Assembly (NCBI RefSeq): GCF_001039005.1
Contig: NZ_LDWR01000019.1
Coordinates: 1 to 64,000, forward strand
DNA: 64,000 bases
Reading direction: 5' to 3'
From: Burkholderia cepacia
GTDB taxonomy: Bacteria; Pseudomonadota; Gammaproteobacteria; Burkholderiales; Burkholderiaceae
Shown: positions 8,811-17,178 of the stretch, one piece after another
Layout of the letters: each line of letters opens with the position of its first letter
Position numbering within the stretch: position 1 is the first letter of the stretch
The notes under the pieces: generated by a model
Database searches by the model: none
Seen by the model: the letters and a program-made list of their open reading frames with translations, nothing else
Told to the model about the DNA's origin: nothing
Translations under genes and position numbers: made by a program

Positions 8811-10364
8811 TCAGTTGACGCGGCGCGCGACGCCGTGCCAGTACTGCTCGCGTACGAGCTTGCGGGCGATCTTGCCGCTGGCGTTCTTCGGCAACTCCGC
8901 GACGAAATCGACGGCGCGCGGCAGCTTGTAGTCGGCGAGCAGCGCGCGGCAATGCGCGACGAGATCGGCGGCCTGCGCGTCGCGGCCGGGCTTCAGCACG
9001 ACGACGGCCTTCACGGCCTCACCCCACTTTTCGTCGGGCACGCCGACCACGCACGCTTCGAGCACGTCCGCGTGCCGATACAGCGTCGCCTCGACTTCCG
9101 TCGGGTACACGTTGAAACCGCCCGAAATGATCATGTCGTTCTTGCGGTCGACGAGGTAGATGAAGCCTTCGTCGTCGGTGCGCGCGAGATCGCCCGTATG
9201 CAGCCAGCCGTCGACCAGCACCTCGCGCGTCAACTCCGGCGCGTTCCAGTAACCCTGGAACACGTCCGCGCCGCGAATCACGATCTCGCCGATCGCGTCG
9301 CCTTCGACTTCGCGCCCGTTCGCGTCGACGACGCGCACCTCGGTCTCGCCGAGCGGCCGGCCGCACGACGCGAGTCGCGCATGATCGGACAGCAGCGCGG
9401 AGGCGTGGTCGGCGATGCCGAGACGCGTGACGCCCGACGTCGACTCGCTGGCGCCGTAACCCTGCGACAGCACCGGGCCGATGCGCGACCACGCCTCCTC
9501 GATGCGCGCCGGCGCCATCGGCGCCGCGCCGTAGCCCAGCACCTTCAGGCTGCGCAGGTCGGCGTGCACGAGGTCCGGCTCGTTCAGCACCATGTTGATC
9601 ATCGCCGGCACCATGAACGCGTGCGTGATGCGCAACCGCGCCACGTCGGCGAGGAAGCGCGCGGGCTCGAACGCGTCGAACAGCACGAGCGTCGCGCCGC
9701 AGAACAGGTAAGGCTGCATCAGCATGCCCGACGCGTGCGTGATCGGCCCGATCAGCGCGAGCCGGTCGCCGGGCTGCGCGGGGCGATCCATGCCCAGCAC
9801 GATCTTGCGCAGCGACGCGAGCCGGTTGCCGTAGCTCTGCATCGCGGCCTTGATGCGCCCCGTCGAGCCGGACGAGAAATGCAGCACCGCGAGATCGTCG
9901 ATGGCCGGCGCGTAGTCGGGCGTCGCGCTGCTGCCCTGCGCGAGCAGCGTTTCGTAATCGAGGTAACCGTCGGTCGCGCCGTCGATCGATACGAATCGCT
10001 CCACCGACGCGAAGCCCGGCGAGTCCGGCGTGTAATGCGTATAACCGCGGCCGCCGATGAACGCGACGGGCGTGCAGTTGCCGACGACGTCGGCCGCCTC
10101 GGCCGCGGTGAAGCGCGGATTCAGCGCGGCCTTCACGAGGCCGGCCTTGTACAGCGCGCACTCGATCTCGACGAGCTCGATGGCGTTGCGGGCCTGCACG
10201 GCGATCCGCGCGCCGGGCGCGAAGCCCAGCCCGCGCAACGCGTTCGCGAGGCGCGTCGAACGCTCGTCGAGCTGGCGGTAGGTGACGGCGCGGTCGCGAT
10301 GCAGCACGGCGGGCTGGTCGCCCCAGTAACGGGCCGCGCGCCGCAGGAAGTAGGCGAAGCTCAA
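8811..10364 (-). CDS. AMP-dependent acyl-CoA synthetase/ligase
   Basis: 517 residues from a TTG start at 10364, preceded by AGGAGA six bases upstream. An in-frame GTG 57 bp further up lacks this ribosome site. Adenylation motifs: HFSSGSTGRIKAA (P-loop, about residue 175), YGASEST (about 300), the GWLHTGDLARTDDEGF core and the C-terminal NASGKIARK with the catalytic lysine. It activates a carboxylic acid to acyl-AMP and then acyl-CoA. It is the first gene of the apparent ligase/dehydrogenase/CoA-transferase/permease operon and is divergent from a LysR gene that probably controls it. Confidence 0.9.
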   Translation of the reverse strand: MSFAYFLRRAARYWGDQPAVLHRDRAVTYRQLDERSTRLANALRGLGFAPGARIAVQARNAIELVEIECALYKAGLVKAALNPRFTAAEAADVVGNCTPVAFIGGRGYTHYTPDSPGFASVERFVSIDGATDGYLDYETLLAQGSSATPDYAPAIDDLAVLHFSSGSTGRIKAAMQSYGNRLASLRKIVLGMDRPAQPGDRLALIGPITHASGMLMQPYLFCGATLVLFDAFEPARFLADVARLRITHAFMVPAMINMVLNEPDLVHADLRSLKVLGYGAAPMAPARIEEAWSRIGPVLSQGYGASESTSGVTRLGIADHASALLSDHARLASCGRPLGETEVRVVDANGREVEGDAIGEIVIRGADVFQGYWNAPELTREVLVDGWLHTGDLARTDDEGFIYLVDRKNDMIISGGFNVYPTEVEATLYRHADVLEACVVGVPDEKWGEAVKAVVVLKPGRDAQAADLVAHCRALLADYKLPRAVDFVAELPKNASGKIARKLVREQYWHGVARRVN

Positions 10365-10432
10365 GCGAATTCTCCTGGTCGAACGATGCCGCCAGTCTGT
10401 AAGATGCACGGGCATCACCACAATGCATCACT

Positions 10433-10450
10433 GGCTATAAAGTCATAACC
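10433..10450. promoter_or_regulatory. Imperfect inverted repeat in the ligase/LysR divergent promoter
   Basis: GGCTAT followed six bases later by ATAACC, around a TATAAAG -10-like sequence, 15-32 bp before the LysR start. Position and dyad fit a LysR autoregulatory site, but the symmetry is imperfect. Confidence 0.3.
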
Positions 10451-10465
10451 CGTGGGAATCCCCTG

Positions 10466-11356
10466 ATGGATACGCGCGACCTGGAATACCTGCTGGCCGT
10501 CGAACGGCACGGCAGCATCGGCAAGGCCGCCGACGCGTTGGGCCTGTCGCAGCCGGCGCTGACCAAAGCCATGCAGCGGCTGGAGACGCAGGTCGGCGTG
10601 ACGCTGTTCGAGCGAACCGCGAGCGGCATGACGCCGACACCGGCCGGTGCGCGGTTCGTCGCGCGCGCGCAGCGGATCGCGCTCGAATTCGACGATGCGA
10701 TGCAGGAGATGCGCGCGATCCGCGGCGGCGAGCAGGGTGTCGTGCGGATCGGCTACTCGCCGACCGTGCCGACCGCGCTGGTGCTCGGCGCGTGCCGGCA
10801 ACTGATCGGCGAACGGCCGGCCGCGAAGCTGCGGCTGCGCTGCCGGCTCGCGCGCGAGCTGCTCGACCTGCTCGCGGCCGGCGAGCTCGATCTCGTCGTG
10901 GCGCCCGCGCCGACGCAGCCGGACGCGACGCTCGCGCGCGTCGAGCTGTTCAGCGACCGCCTGTCGGTACTCGCCGACGAAGCGCATCCGCTGCAGCGCA
11001 AGCGCGGCCTCACGCTCGCCGATCTCGTCGACCAGGAATGGCTGCTGCCCGAGACGACGCTGCCCGTGCGGCGCCAGATCGACGACGCATTCCGCGCGCG
11101 CGGCCTGGCCGGCCCGCGCCTGCGCGTCGAAACGGATTTCGGCAGCACGTCGCTGCTGCACCTGCTGCGCGGCACGCCGTTGCTGTGCGTCGGCGGAACC
11201 GAGGCGCTCGATCAACTCAACGGACTGCGCGCGCTCGACCTGCTGCCCGGCGAACTCGACCTCGGACGGCGCATCGCCGCGATGCATCGGGCGGGCGCGT
11301 ACCTGCCGCCGCTGGTACAGCGCATCGTCGCGCTGCTGCAGGCGCGCGTGAAATAG
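10466..11356 (+). CDS. LysR-family transcriptional regulator
   Basis: 296 residues. The N-terminal winged helix-turn-helix is MDTRDLEYLLAVERHGSIGK followed by AADALGLSQPALTKAMQRLE and GVTLFERTASGMTPTPAG (residues 1-60); the effector-binding domain follows (about 90-290). Divergent from the acyl-CoA ligase gene with 101 bp between starts, the usual arrangement of a LysR regulator and its target operon. It likely controls the 10.4-3.5 kb minus-strand operon in response to that pathway's acid or CoA ester (inference). Confidence 0.92.
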   Translation: MDTRDLEYLLAVERHGSIGKAADALGLSQPALTKAMQRLETQVGVTLFERTASGMTPTPAGARFVARAQRIALEFDDAMQEMRAIRGGEQGVVRIGYSPTVPTALVLGACRQLIGERPAAKLRLRCRLARELLDLLAAGELDLVVAPAPTQPDATLARVELFSDRLSVLADEAHPLQRKRGLTLADLVDQEWLLPETTLPVRRQIDDAFRARGLAGPRLRVETDFGSTSLLHLLRGTPLLCVGGTEALDQLNGLRALDLLPGELDLGRRIAAMHRAGAYLPPLVQRIVALLQARVK

Positions 11357-11501
11357 CCGCGCGCCCCCGCCGCGACCATCATTTGCGGGAGTGATGACAC
11401 TCCCCTTTTTCTGCGGATTTGACCGGGAAGGCGGTGCCGACAACACTAGCCCGCAGTGCCGCACAGACGGCGCGCGCCCGCCTCCCCCTTCAGAGTCCGC
11501 C

Positions 11502-12839
11502 ATGTACCCGACCGACACCGTGCAATCCCCGAGCGCCGCCCGGCCGCTCGCAGACCGGCAACTGCGCCGGATCGTCATCGCCTCCGTCGCCGGCAACGCG
11601 ATGGAGTGGTACGACTTTTTCGTGTACGGCACGGCCGCGGCGCTCGTGTTCGGCCACGTGTTCTTTCCGCCCGGCGCGTCGCCGCTCGCAGGCAGCCTCG
11701 CCGCGTTCGCGGCGTTCGCGCTCGGCTTCGTCGCGCGGCCGCTCGGCGGGGTCGTGTTCGGCCACGTCGGCGATCGCTGCGGGCGCAAGGCGTCGCTCGT
11801 GTGGACGCTGCTGATCATGGGCGCATCGACCTTCGCGATCGGCCTGCTGCCGACCTACGCGCAGGTCGGCCTGTGGGCGCCCGCTGCGCTCGTCGCGCTG
11901 CGCCTGCTGCAAGGCATCGCGTCCGGCGGCGAATGGGGCGGCGGCGTGCTGATGATCAGCGAGAACGCGCCGCCCGAGCAGCGCGGCTATTACGCCGCCT
12001 GGAGCCAGCTCGGCGTGGGCGGCGGCTTCGTGCTGTCGTCGGCCGCGTTTCTCGCCGCGCAGGCGCTGCCGGACGACGCGTTCCGCGCGTGGGGTTGGCG
12101 GCTGCCGTTCCTCGCGAGCATCGCCATCTTCGCGATCGGCATCTATATCCGCCGCCATCTGCCGGAAAGCCGCGACTTCGAGCAGGCGGGCAAGCGCGGC
12201 GCGCACACGCATCTGCCGATCGTCGAATGCCTGCGCCGCCACCCGAAGGAAATCCTGCTCGCGATGGGGCTGCGCGTGGCCGAGAACGGCGGCGCCTACA
12301 TCTTCCTCGCGTTCTCGCTCGTCTACGGCAAATACGTCGGCATCCCGAACGGCGTGATGCTGACCGGCGTGATGATCGCGATGATCGTCGAGATGGGCGC
12401 GATGCTCGCGTGGGGCAGGCTGTCGGACCGGATCGGCCGCAAGCCCGTGTACCTGATCGGCGCGCTGAGCCTCGTCGCCTGCGCGTTCCCGTTCTTCTGG
12501 CTGCTCGACACGCGGGCAACGCCGCTCGTGTGGCTCGCGCTCACGGTCGGCACGGCCGTCAGCCACGGCGCGATGATCGGCACGCTGCCCGCGCTCGTCG
12601 GCGAGCTGTTCAGCACCGAGGTGCGCTACTCGGGCGTCGCGCTCGGCCATGAAGTCGCGTCGATCTTCGCGGGCGGGATGTCGCCGCTGATCGCGACCGC
12701 GCTGCTCGCGCGTTATCACGCGTCGTGGCCCGTCTCGCTGTTCCTCGTCGCGCTCGGCCTCGTCACGGTCGCCACGCTGTGCGTGATGCGCGAGACACGC
12801 ACCACGCAGCCCGACGGTTCGCGCGGCGACGCGGCGTGA
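11502..12839 (+). CDS. MFS transporter, metabolite:H+ symporter (MHS) family
   Basis: 445 residues from the ATG at 11502. The frame continues upstream to 11391, but the segment before MYPTD does not resemble the family. TM1 carries AMEWYDFFVYGTAAALVFG, the hallmark of the ShiA/ProP/citrate MHS group, and the loop after TM2 has GHVGDRCGRKASL. About 12 TM segments. It takes up a dicarboxylate, shikimate-like acid or betaine with protons. Transcribed toward the convergent hydroxyacyl-CoA dehydrogenase gene with 11 bp between stops. Whether it serves the LysR/ligase unit or the opine-like unit is open. Confidence 0.9.
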   Translation: MYPTDTVQSPSAARPLADRQLRRIVIASVAGNAMEWYDFFVYGTAAALVFGHVFFPPGASPLAGSLAAFAAFALGFVARPLGGVVFGHVGDRCGRKASLVWTLLIMGASTFAIGLLPTYAQVGLWAPAALVALRLLQGIASGGEWGGGVLMISENAPPEQRGYYAAWSQLGVGGGFVLSSAAFLAAQALPDDAFRAWGWRLPFLASIAIFAIGIYIRRHLPESRDFEQAGKRGAHTHLPIVECLRRHPKEILLAMGLRVAENGGAYIFLAFSLVYGKYVGIPNGVMLTGVMIAMIVEMGAMLAWGRLSDRIGRKPVYLIGALSLVACAFPFFWLLDTRATPLVWLALTVGTAVSHGAMIGTLPALVGELFSTEVRYSGVALGHEVASIFAGGMSPLIATALLARYHASWPVSLFLVALGLVTVATLCVMRETRTTQPDGSRGDAA

Positions 12840-12850
12840 GCGCGCAACGC

Positions 12851-13861
12851 TCAGCGCCCGCCGGTACGCCGCGCGCCGTCGAACGCCGGCGCCAGTCCGA
12901 GGTGGTCGAGCAGCCACGCGAACTCGCCGAGCCGCTGCCGCATGTACGCGGGCACGTCGACCTCGGCATAGTCGTGGAAGCCAGCACCCGTGCGCACGCC
13001 GTCGCGCCCGGCCTCCATGTTGCGCACGACGCTGTCGGCCGGCGCGAAGCGCGGGCCGATCTCGCCGGCCAGGTACGTCGACGCGTAGTACAGGATGTCG
13101 CAACCGCCCCAGTCGATGAATTCGAGCAGCCCGAGTACCGCAAAGCGCGGGCCGAAACCGGTGCGGATCGCCGTATCGATGTCCTCGGCGCTCGCGACGC
13201 CCTCCTCGACCATCCGCGCGGCCTCGTTCATCGCGAGCGCCTGGATGCGCGGCACGATGTAGCCGGGCGCCGGCCCGCAGATCACCGGTTTCTTGCCGAC
13301 CCGCACGAGCAGCGCGGCGAGTCGATCGACGACGGAGGGATCCGTCGCGTCGCTGCGGCTGATCTCGACGAGCGGCATCAGCAGCGCGGGGTTCAGCCAG
13401 TGCGCGTTCAGCATCCGTGCGGGATATACGACATGGCGCTGCAACTCGGTGACGACGAACGTCGACGTCGTCGACGCGATCGTTGCGCACGCATCGACGT
13501 GCGCGCAGAGCCAGCGCAGCGCGTCGGCCTTCGCGTCGAGCACTTCGGGCAGCGCCTCGAACACGACGTCGGCGTCGCGCACCGCTTCCGCCGCGCCGTC
13601 CCGCGCGACGAGCTCGATGCGTGCGACGACGGCATCGGCCTGCGCAGCATCGATGCGGCCGAGCGCGACCTGCGCGTGCAGCGGCCGTGCGATCTCGTCG
13701 CGCGTACGTGCGTCGAATGCACGCCATCCGGCCGCGTCGCGCGGCTTGAAGTCGACCAGCGTCACGTCGAGCCCCGCGAACGCGAACACAAGCGCGATGC
13801 CCTGCCCCATGCGTCCCGCACCGAGCACGTGCACGCGCGTCACATCGGCGGCCGCGATCAT
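12851..13861 (-). CDS. 3-hydroxyacyl-CoA dehydrogenase family protein
   Basis: 336 residues. Rossmann nucleotide motif VHVLGAGRMGQG near residues 10-21, then the family's NPALLMPLVEI and GKKPVICGPAPGYIVPRIQALAMNEA segments leading into the C-terminal helical domain. Length and layout match short 3-hydroxyacyl-CoA dehydrogenases, lambda-crystallin and L-carnitine dehydrogenase. It oxidises a 3-hydroxy compound with NAD. Its start overlaps the stop of the upstream opine-dehydrogenase-like gene by 4 bp, so the two enzymes are made together. Because the partner acts on N-substituted amino acids, a non-CoA substrate is possible. Confidence 0.88.
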   Translation of the reverse strand: MIAAADVTRVHVLGAGRMGQGIALVFAFAGLDVTLVDFKPRDAAGWRAFDARTRDEIARPLHAQVALGRIDAAQADAVVARIELVARDGAAEAVRDADVVFEALPEVLDAKADALRWLCAHVDACATIASTTSTFVVTELQRHVVYPARMLNAHWLNPALLMPLVEISRSDATDPSVVDRLAALLVRVGKKPVICGPAPGYIVPRIQALAMNEAARMVEEGVASAEDIDTAIRTGFGPRFAVLGLLEFIDWGGCDILYYASTYLAGEIGPRFAPADSVVRNMEAGRDGVRTGAGFHDYAEVDVPAYMRQRLGEFAWLLDHLGLAPAFDGARRTGGR

Positions 13862-14964
13862 GCCTGGTACCCCGCGTCGAGCAGCGCGCGCATCGCGTCG
13901 TGCGACAGCGTCGCCAGCCCGAGCCGCTCCAGCGTGCGGCCTTCCGCATACAGGTCGCGCACCGCGACCGCGCTCGCGATGCTCAGCAGCCCCTGCGCGA
14001 CGGGCGTCGGCACGTTGGCCCAGCGCCCGCACGACACGATGAGCGACAGCCCGAGCCGGGTGTCCTCGAGCATGTAGCGATGCGTGCGCAAATCGATCTT
14101 CTCGCGCCAGTCGCCGCTATCGGTCAGCTTGCCGTGCGCGCCACGCCCGTACATCCACTCGTCGCCGTCGGCCGCGTAGTGATCCGCGAGCGGGAAATGC
14201 GGCGCGCGATAGCCGAGCGCTTCGCGTACCGCAATGCGCTCGGCGTCGAGCGCGTTCGTCACGCGGCGGATCGCCGGTTGCGTGCCTTCGTTGTGGATGT
14301 CCCACGCGTCGAAGTGTTCGAGCGGCCCGGCGTTCATCAGGATCAGCGGCGGATGGATCACGGGCCCCGCGTTCATCAGCGCGCCGGACAACGCGTCCTC
14401 GACCGGCTCGACCGACGGATAACCCGCACGCAGCACGTCGAACGCCCAGCCGGCCGCATTCGCCGGAAACACGCCGGTCGGCAGGCGCGTCGCATACGCG
14501 CTGATCACGACCTCGTTGTCGCCATGCTTGCGCACCAGGTACGGCAGCGTGCCCGTCTCGGCGAACGCGACACGCGAACGATTGCCGGCGTCGGCCGCCG
14601 CACGCGCGAACACGACGCTGCCGAACGTGCCGGGCGGCAGGAACACGACCTGGCCGTCTGCCAGCAGCGGCGCGACCTGCGCGGCAAGCGCGTCGTGCGA
14701 CGTGGCCGGCAGCGGCACCACGACGAGCCGCGCGCCGCGCAGCGCGGCCGCGAGATCGTCGGTCAGGCGAATCGCGCCGGGCGCGTCGCCGAGCGGAACC
14801 GGCCGCTTGCCGCGATAGTCGGTCACGTTCAATACGCCGAGCTCGCGCAGCCGCGCGTGCGGTTCGCGATCACGCCGCCACCATGTCACGTCGTGCCCCT
14901 TTTCGAGCAGGTCGATTACGGCCGCATGGCAGCCGTGGCCGCCGCCCAGTACACATACCTTCAT
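13858..14964 (-). CDS. NAD/NADP octopine/nopaline (opine) dehydrogenase family protein
   Basis: 368 residues from the ATG at 14964, preceded by CCGGAGACG. The N-terminal Rossmann motif is VCVLGGGHGCHAA, and the C-terminal half (about residue 185 on) has the opine-dehydrogenase domain with HPPLILMNAGPLEHFDAWD, where the His and Asp match the conserved catalytic region. The family makes or cleaves N-(carboxyalkyl)amino acids by NAD(P)-dependent reductive condensation. It is the first gene of a two-gene unit with the hydroxyacyl-CoA dehydrogenase and lies opposite an AraC gene. Substrate unknown; opine catabolism in a plant-associated bacterium is plausible but unproven. Confidence 0.85.
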   Translation of the reverse strand: MKVCVLGGGHGCHAAVIDLLEKGHDVTWWRRDREPHARLRELGVLNVTDYRGKRPVPLGDAPGAIRLTDDLAAALRGARLVVVPLPATSHDALAAQVAPLLADGQVVFLPPGTFGSVVFARAAADAGNRSRVAFAETGTLPYLVRKHGDNEVVISAYATRLPTGVFPANAAGWAFDVLRAGYPSVEPVEDALSGALMNAGPVIHPPLILMNAGPLEHFDAWDIHNEGTQPAIRRVTNALDAERIAVREALGYRAPHFPLADHYAADGDEWMYGRGAHGKLTDSGDWREKIDLRTHRYMLEDTRLGLSLIVSCGRWANVPTPVAQGLLSIASAVAVRDLYAEGRTLERLGLATLSHDAMRALLDAGYQA

Positions 14965-15128
14965 CGTCGTCTCCGGTTGATCGAGTGTGATCGAGACTAC
15001 GCGGCCGCCCCGGTCGCGTCGCTTCAAAACGCGCAACGGCACGCCCGTTCGCGCAACGCAATCGCGGCGCTGCGCATGCGCCGCCCGCGCATGCTGACGC
15101 GCCAACGCATCCGCTCCGAGGCCCACGA

Positions 15129-16103
15129 ATGGATATCGCCCTTTCCCGCCATGCACCGAACCGGCTCGGCACGCTGCAGGCGCCCGACGAAGTCGAACGC
15201 GCGGTCGCGCACCGGCTCGGGCCGCACCGGATGGCTGCGCACGGCCGCGATCCGTTTCGCGCGGAGCTGTACGAGGTGCCGCTGCATCACGGCGCGCTGC
15301 TCGAACTCTGCTACGGCCGCGAAACGCGCATCGATTTCGGCGGCGACGCCGATCATTTCCTGTTCAGGCTGACGCTCGCCGGCGCATGCGAGCTGCAGGC
15401 CGGCGCCGCGGTCGCGCAGGCGGGCCCCGGCGAGCTGACCGTGTCGTCGCCCGCGCTCGCGAGCCGCCTGAGCACGAGCCCCGATTGCCGCAACCTCGTG
15501 CTGCGGCTCGAACGCGGCGCGCTCGAATGCAAGCTGCAGGACATGCTGCACGCGACGCTCACGCGGCCACTGCAGTTCGAACTCGCCACCGGCGGCACGG
15601 GCACGGGCGCCGCACTCATGCTGCCGACGTTCGAGTATCTGTGCCGGCTCGGCGCGCAGCCGGGCATCGGCACGGCGGCGACCACCTTCGGCGCCGATCT
15701 CACCGCGTGGCTGATGTCGCTGCTGCTCACGCACCTGCCGCATTCGTACAGCGACGCGCTCGCGCGCGGCACCCCACTGCTGCCGGCGCACGTGCGCCGC
15801 GCTTGCGACCACGTCGACGCACATCTCGGCGAACCGCTCGCGCTCGCCGCGCTGGCGGCCGTCGCAGGCGTCGCGCCGCGCACGCTGCAGCACGCGTTCC
15901 GCGCGTTCCTGCACACCACGCCGGCCGCCTACGTGCGCGAGCGCCGGCTCGCCGCCGTGCACGCGGCGCTGCAACGCGGCGACGCGCGCAGCGTGACCGA
16001 CGTGCTGATCGCGCACGGCATCCACGGCTTTGGCCATTTCGCGAAGGCGTATGCGCGGCGTTATGGCCATGCGCCTTCCGTCACCGCGAGACAAACACGA
16101 TGA
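15129..16103 (+). CDS. AraC-family transcriptional regulator
   Basis: 324 residues. An AraC-binding-like N-terminal domain (to about 200) is followed by a double helix-turn-helix at about 225-320, with LAALAAVAGVAPRTLQHAF in the first motif and VLIAHGIHGFGHFAKAYARRYG in the second. Divergent from the opine-dehydrogenase-like gene (164 bp between starts), so it probably activates that unit. Its stop overlaps the start of the following LysR gene as ATGA; an AraC gene coupled to a LysR gene is unusual. Confidence 0.9.
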   Translation: MDIALSRHAPNRLGTLQAPDEVERAVAHRLGPHRMAAHGRDPFRAELYEVPLHHGALLELCYGRETRIDFGGDADHFLFRLTLAGACELQAGAAVAQAGPGELTVSSPALASRLSTSPDCRNLVLRLERGALECKLQDMLHATLTRPLQFELATGGTGTGAALMLPTFEYLCRLGAQPGIGTAATTFGADLTAWLMSLLLTHLPHSYSDALARGTPLLPAHVRRACDHVDAHLGEPLALAALAAVAGVAPRTLQHAFRAFLHTTPAAYVRERRLAAVHAALQRGDARSVTDVLIAHGIHGFGHFAKAYARRYGHAPSVTARQTR

Positions 16104-17137
16104 CGCACTCCGCCCCCGGCCGCCCCGCGGCCCCCGCCCGCGCCGAACCAGCAGCGCGCGACGGCGACGCGCACAACGGCCTGCGCGTGCAGGATCTCGA
16201 TCTCAACTTGCTGAAGACGTTTCGCGCGGTCTACGAGGAGCGGCATGTCGGCCGCGCGGCGCTGCGGCTCGGCGTCACGCAGCCGTCCGTGAGCTACGCG
16301 CTCGGCCGGCTGCGGCTGATGTTCCGCGACGCGCTGTTCGTGCGCACCGGCACCGGCGTCGAGCCGACGCCGCGCGCGCAGCGGCTCGCGCTATCGGTCG
16401 ACAAGGCGCTCGCGATCCTGCAGGACGTGCTCGACGAAGGCTCGCGCTTCGCGCCCGACAGCACGCAGCGCGTGTTCCGCCTGCACATGAGCGATTTCGC
16501 GGCGAGCGCGTTCCTGCCGACGATGCTCGCCGAATTCGACCGCCGCGCGCCGGGCGCGGTGATCGAGACGCTGCATGTCGACGAATGCCAGCTCAACGTC
16601 GCGCTCGAATCGGGGCGCATCGATTTCGCGCTCGGGCATTTCGCCGACGCGTCGAGCCACTTCCAGCGCACCGCGCTGCTGCACGAGCGCTGCGTGTTGT
16701 TGATGCCGCGCCGCACCGCGCAGCGCGTCGCGCTGCCCGACGATTTCGTGCTCGACGGCACGGCGCCCGACGCGCTGCGCTTCGTCGCGATCACGTCGCA
16801 TCCGCAATCGATGCAGTTGCTGGAACGGCACGGGCTGATGCCGCGCGTGCGCGCGGCGCTGCCCGATTTCATGGTGGTGCCCGCGCTGCTGCACGACGGC
16901 GACTATGCGCTGATCCTGCCGGAGACCATCGCGATCACGTTCGCGGCGCGGCAACCGTGCACGCTGTACGAGATCGCCGACGCCGGCGAATGGGCCGTCA
17001 ATGCGTACTGGCACCGGCGCTTCGATGCGGACCCCGGCCATCGCTGGCTGCGCGCGCTGCTGCTCGAACTGTTCAGCATCGGCCAGCAGGCGCCGTTCGA
17101 CGCATGGCTCGCGCCGCAGCCGCCGGCCTGCGCATAA
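16100..17137 (+). CDS. LysR-family transcriptional regulator, NodD/NahR-like
   Basis: 345 residues from the ATG at 16100. About 30 disordered residues precede the helix-turn-helix (DLDLNLLKTFRAVYEERHVG, then VTQPSVSYALGRLR and DALFVRTGTGVEPTP). The DLNLL start and YALGRLR match the NodD/NahR/LinR branch, often inducible by aromatic compounds. Translationally coupled to the AraC gene and followed by a strong bidirectional terminator hairpin. Possible targets are the convergent porin at 17179-18297 and its promoter dyad at 18439. Confidence 0.9.
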   Translation: MTHSAPGRPAAPARAEPAARDGDAHNGLRVQDLDLNLLKTFRAVYEERHVGRAALRLGVTQPSVSYALGRLRLMFRDALFVRTGTGVEPTPRAQRLALSVDKALAILQDVLDEGSRFAPDSTQRVFRLHMSDFAASAFLPTMLAEFDRRAPGAVIETLHVDECQLNVALESGRIDFALGHFADASSHFQRTALLHERCVLLMPRRTAQRVALPDDFVLDGTAPDALRFVAITSHPQSMQLLERHGLMPRVRAALPDFMVVPALLHDGDYALILPETIAITFAARQPCTLYEIADAGEWAVNAYWHRRFDADPGHRWLRALLLELFSIGQQAPFDAWLAPQPPACA

Positions 17138-17142
17138 CGACG

Positions 17143-17168
17143 CACGCCGGCGCGGGCCGGCCGGCGTG
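17143..17168. terminator. Bidirectional terminator hairpin
   Basis: A perfect 9-bp stem (CACGCCGGC with GCCGGCGTG) and an 8-nt loop fill most of the 41 bp between the convergent LysR and porin stops. It lacks a clear T-run. Confidence 0.55.
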
Positions 17169-17178
17169 GCCGCGACGA

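Noticed and set aside
12117-12200. Frameshift or split in the MHS permease
   Set aside because: The frame is continuous from 11502 to 12839 with all expected helices.
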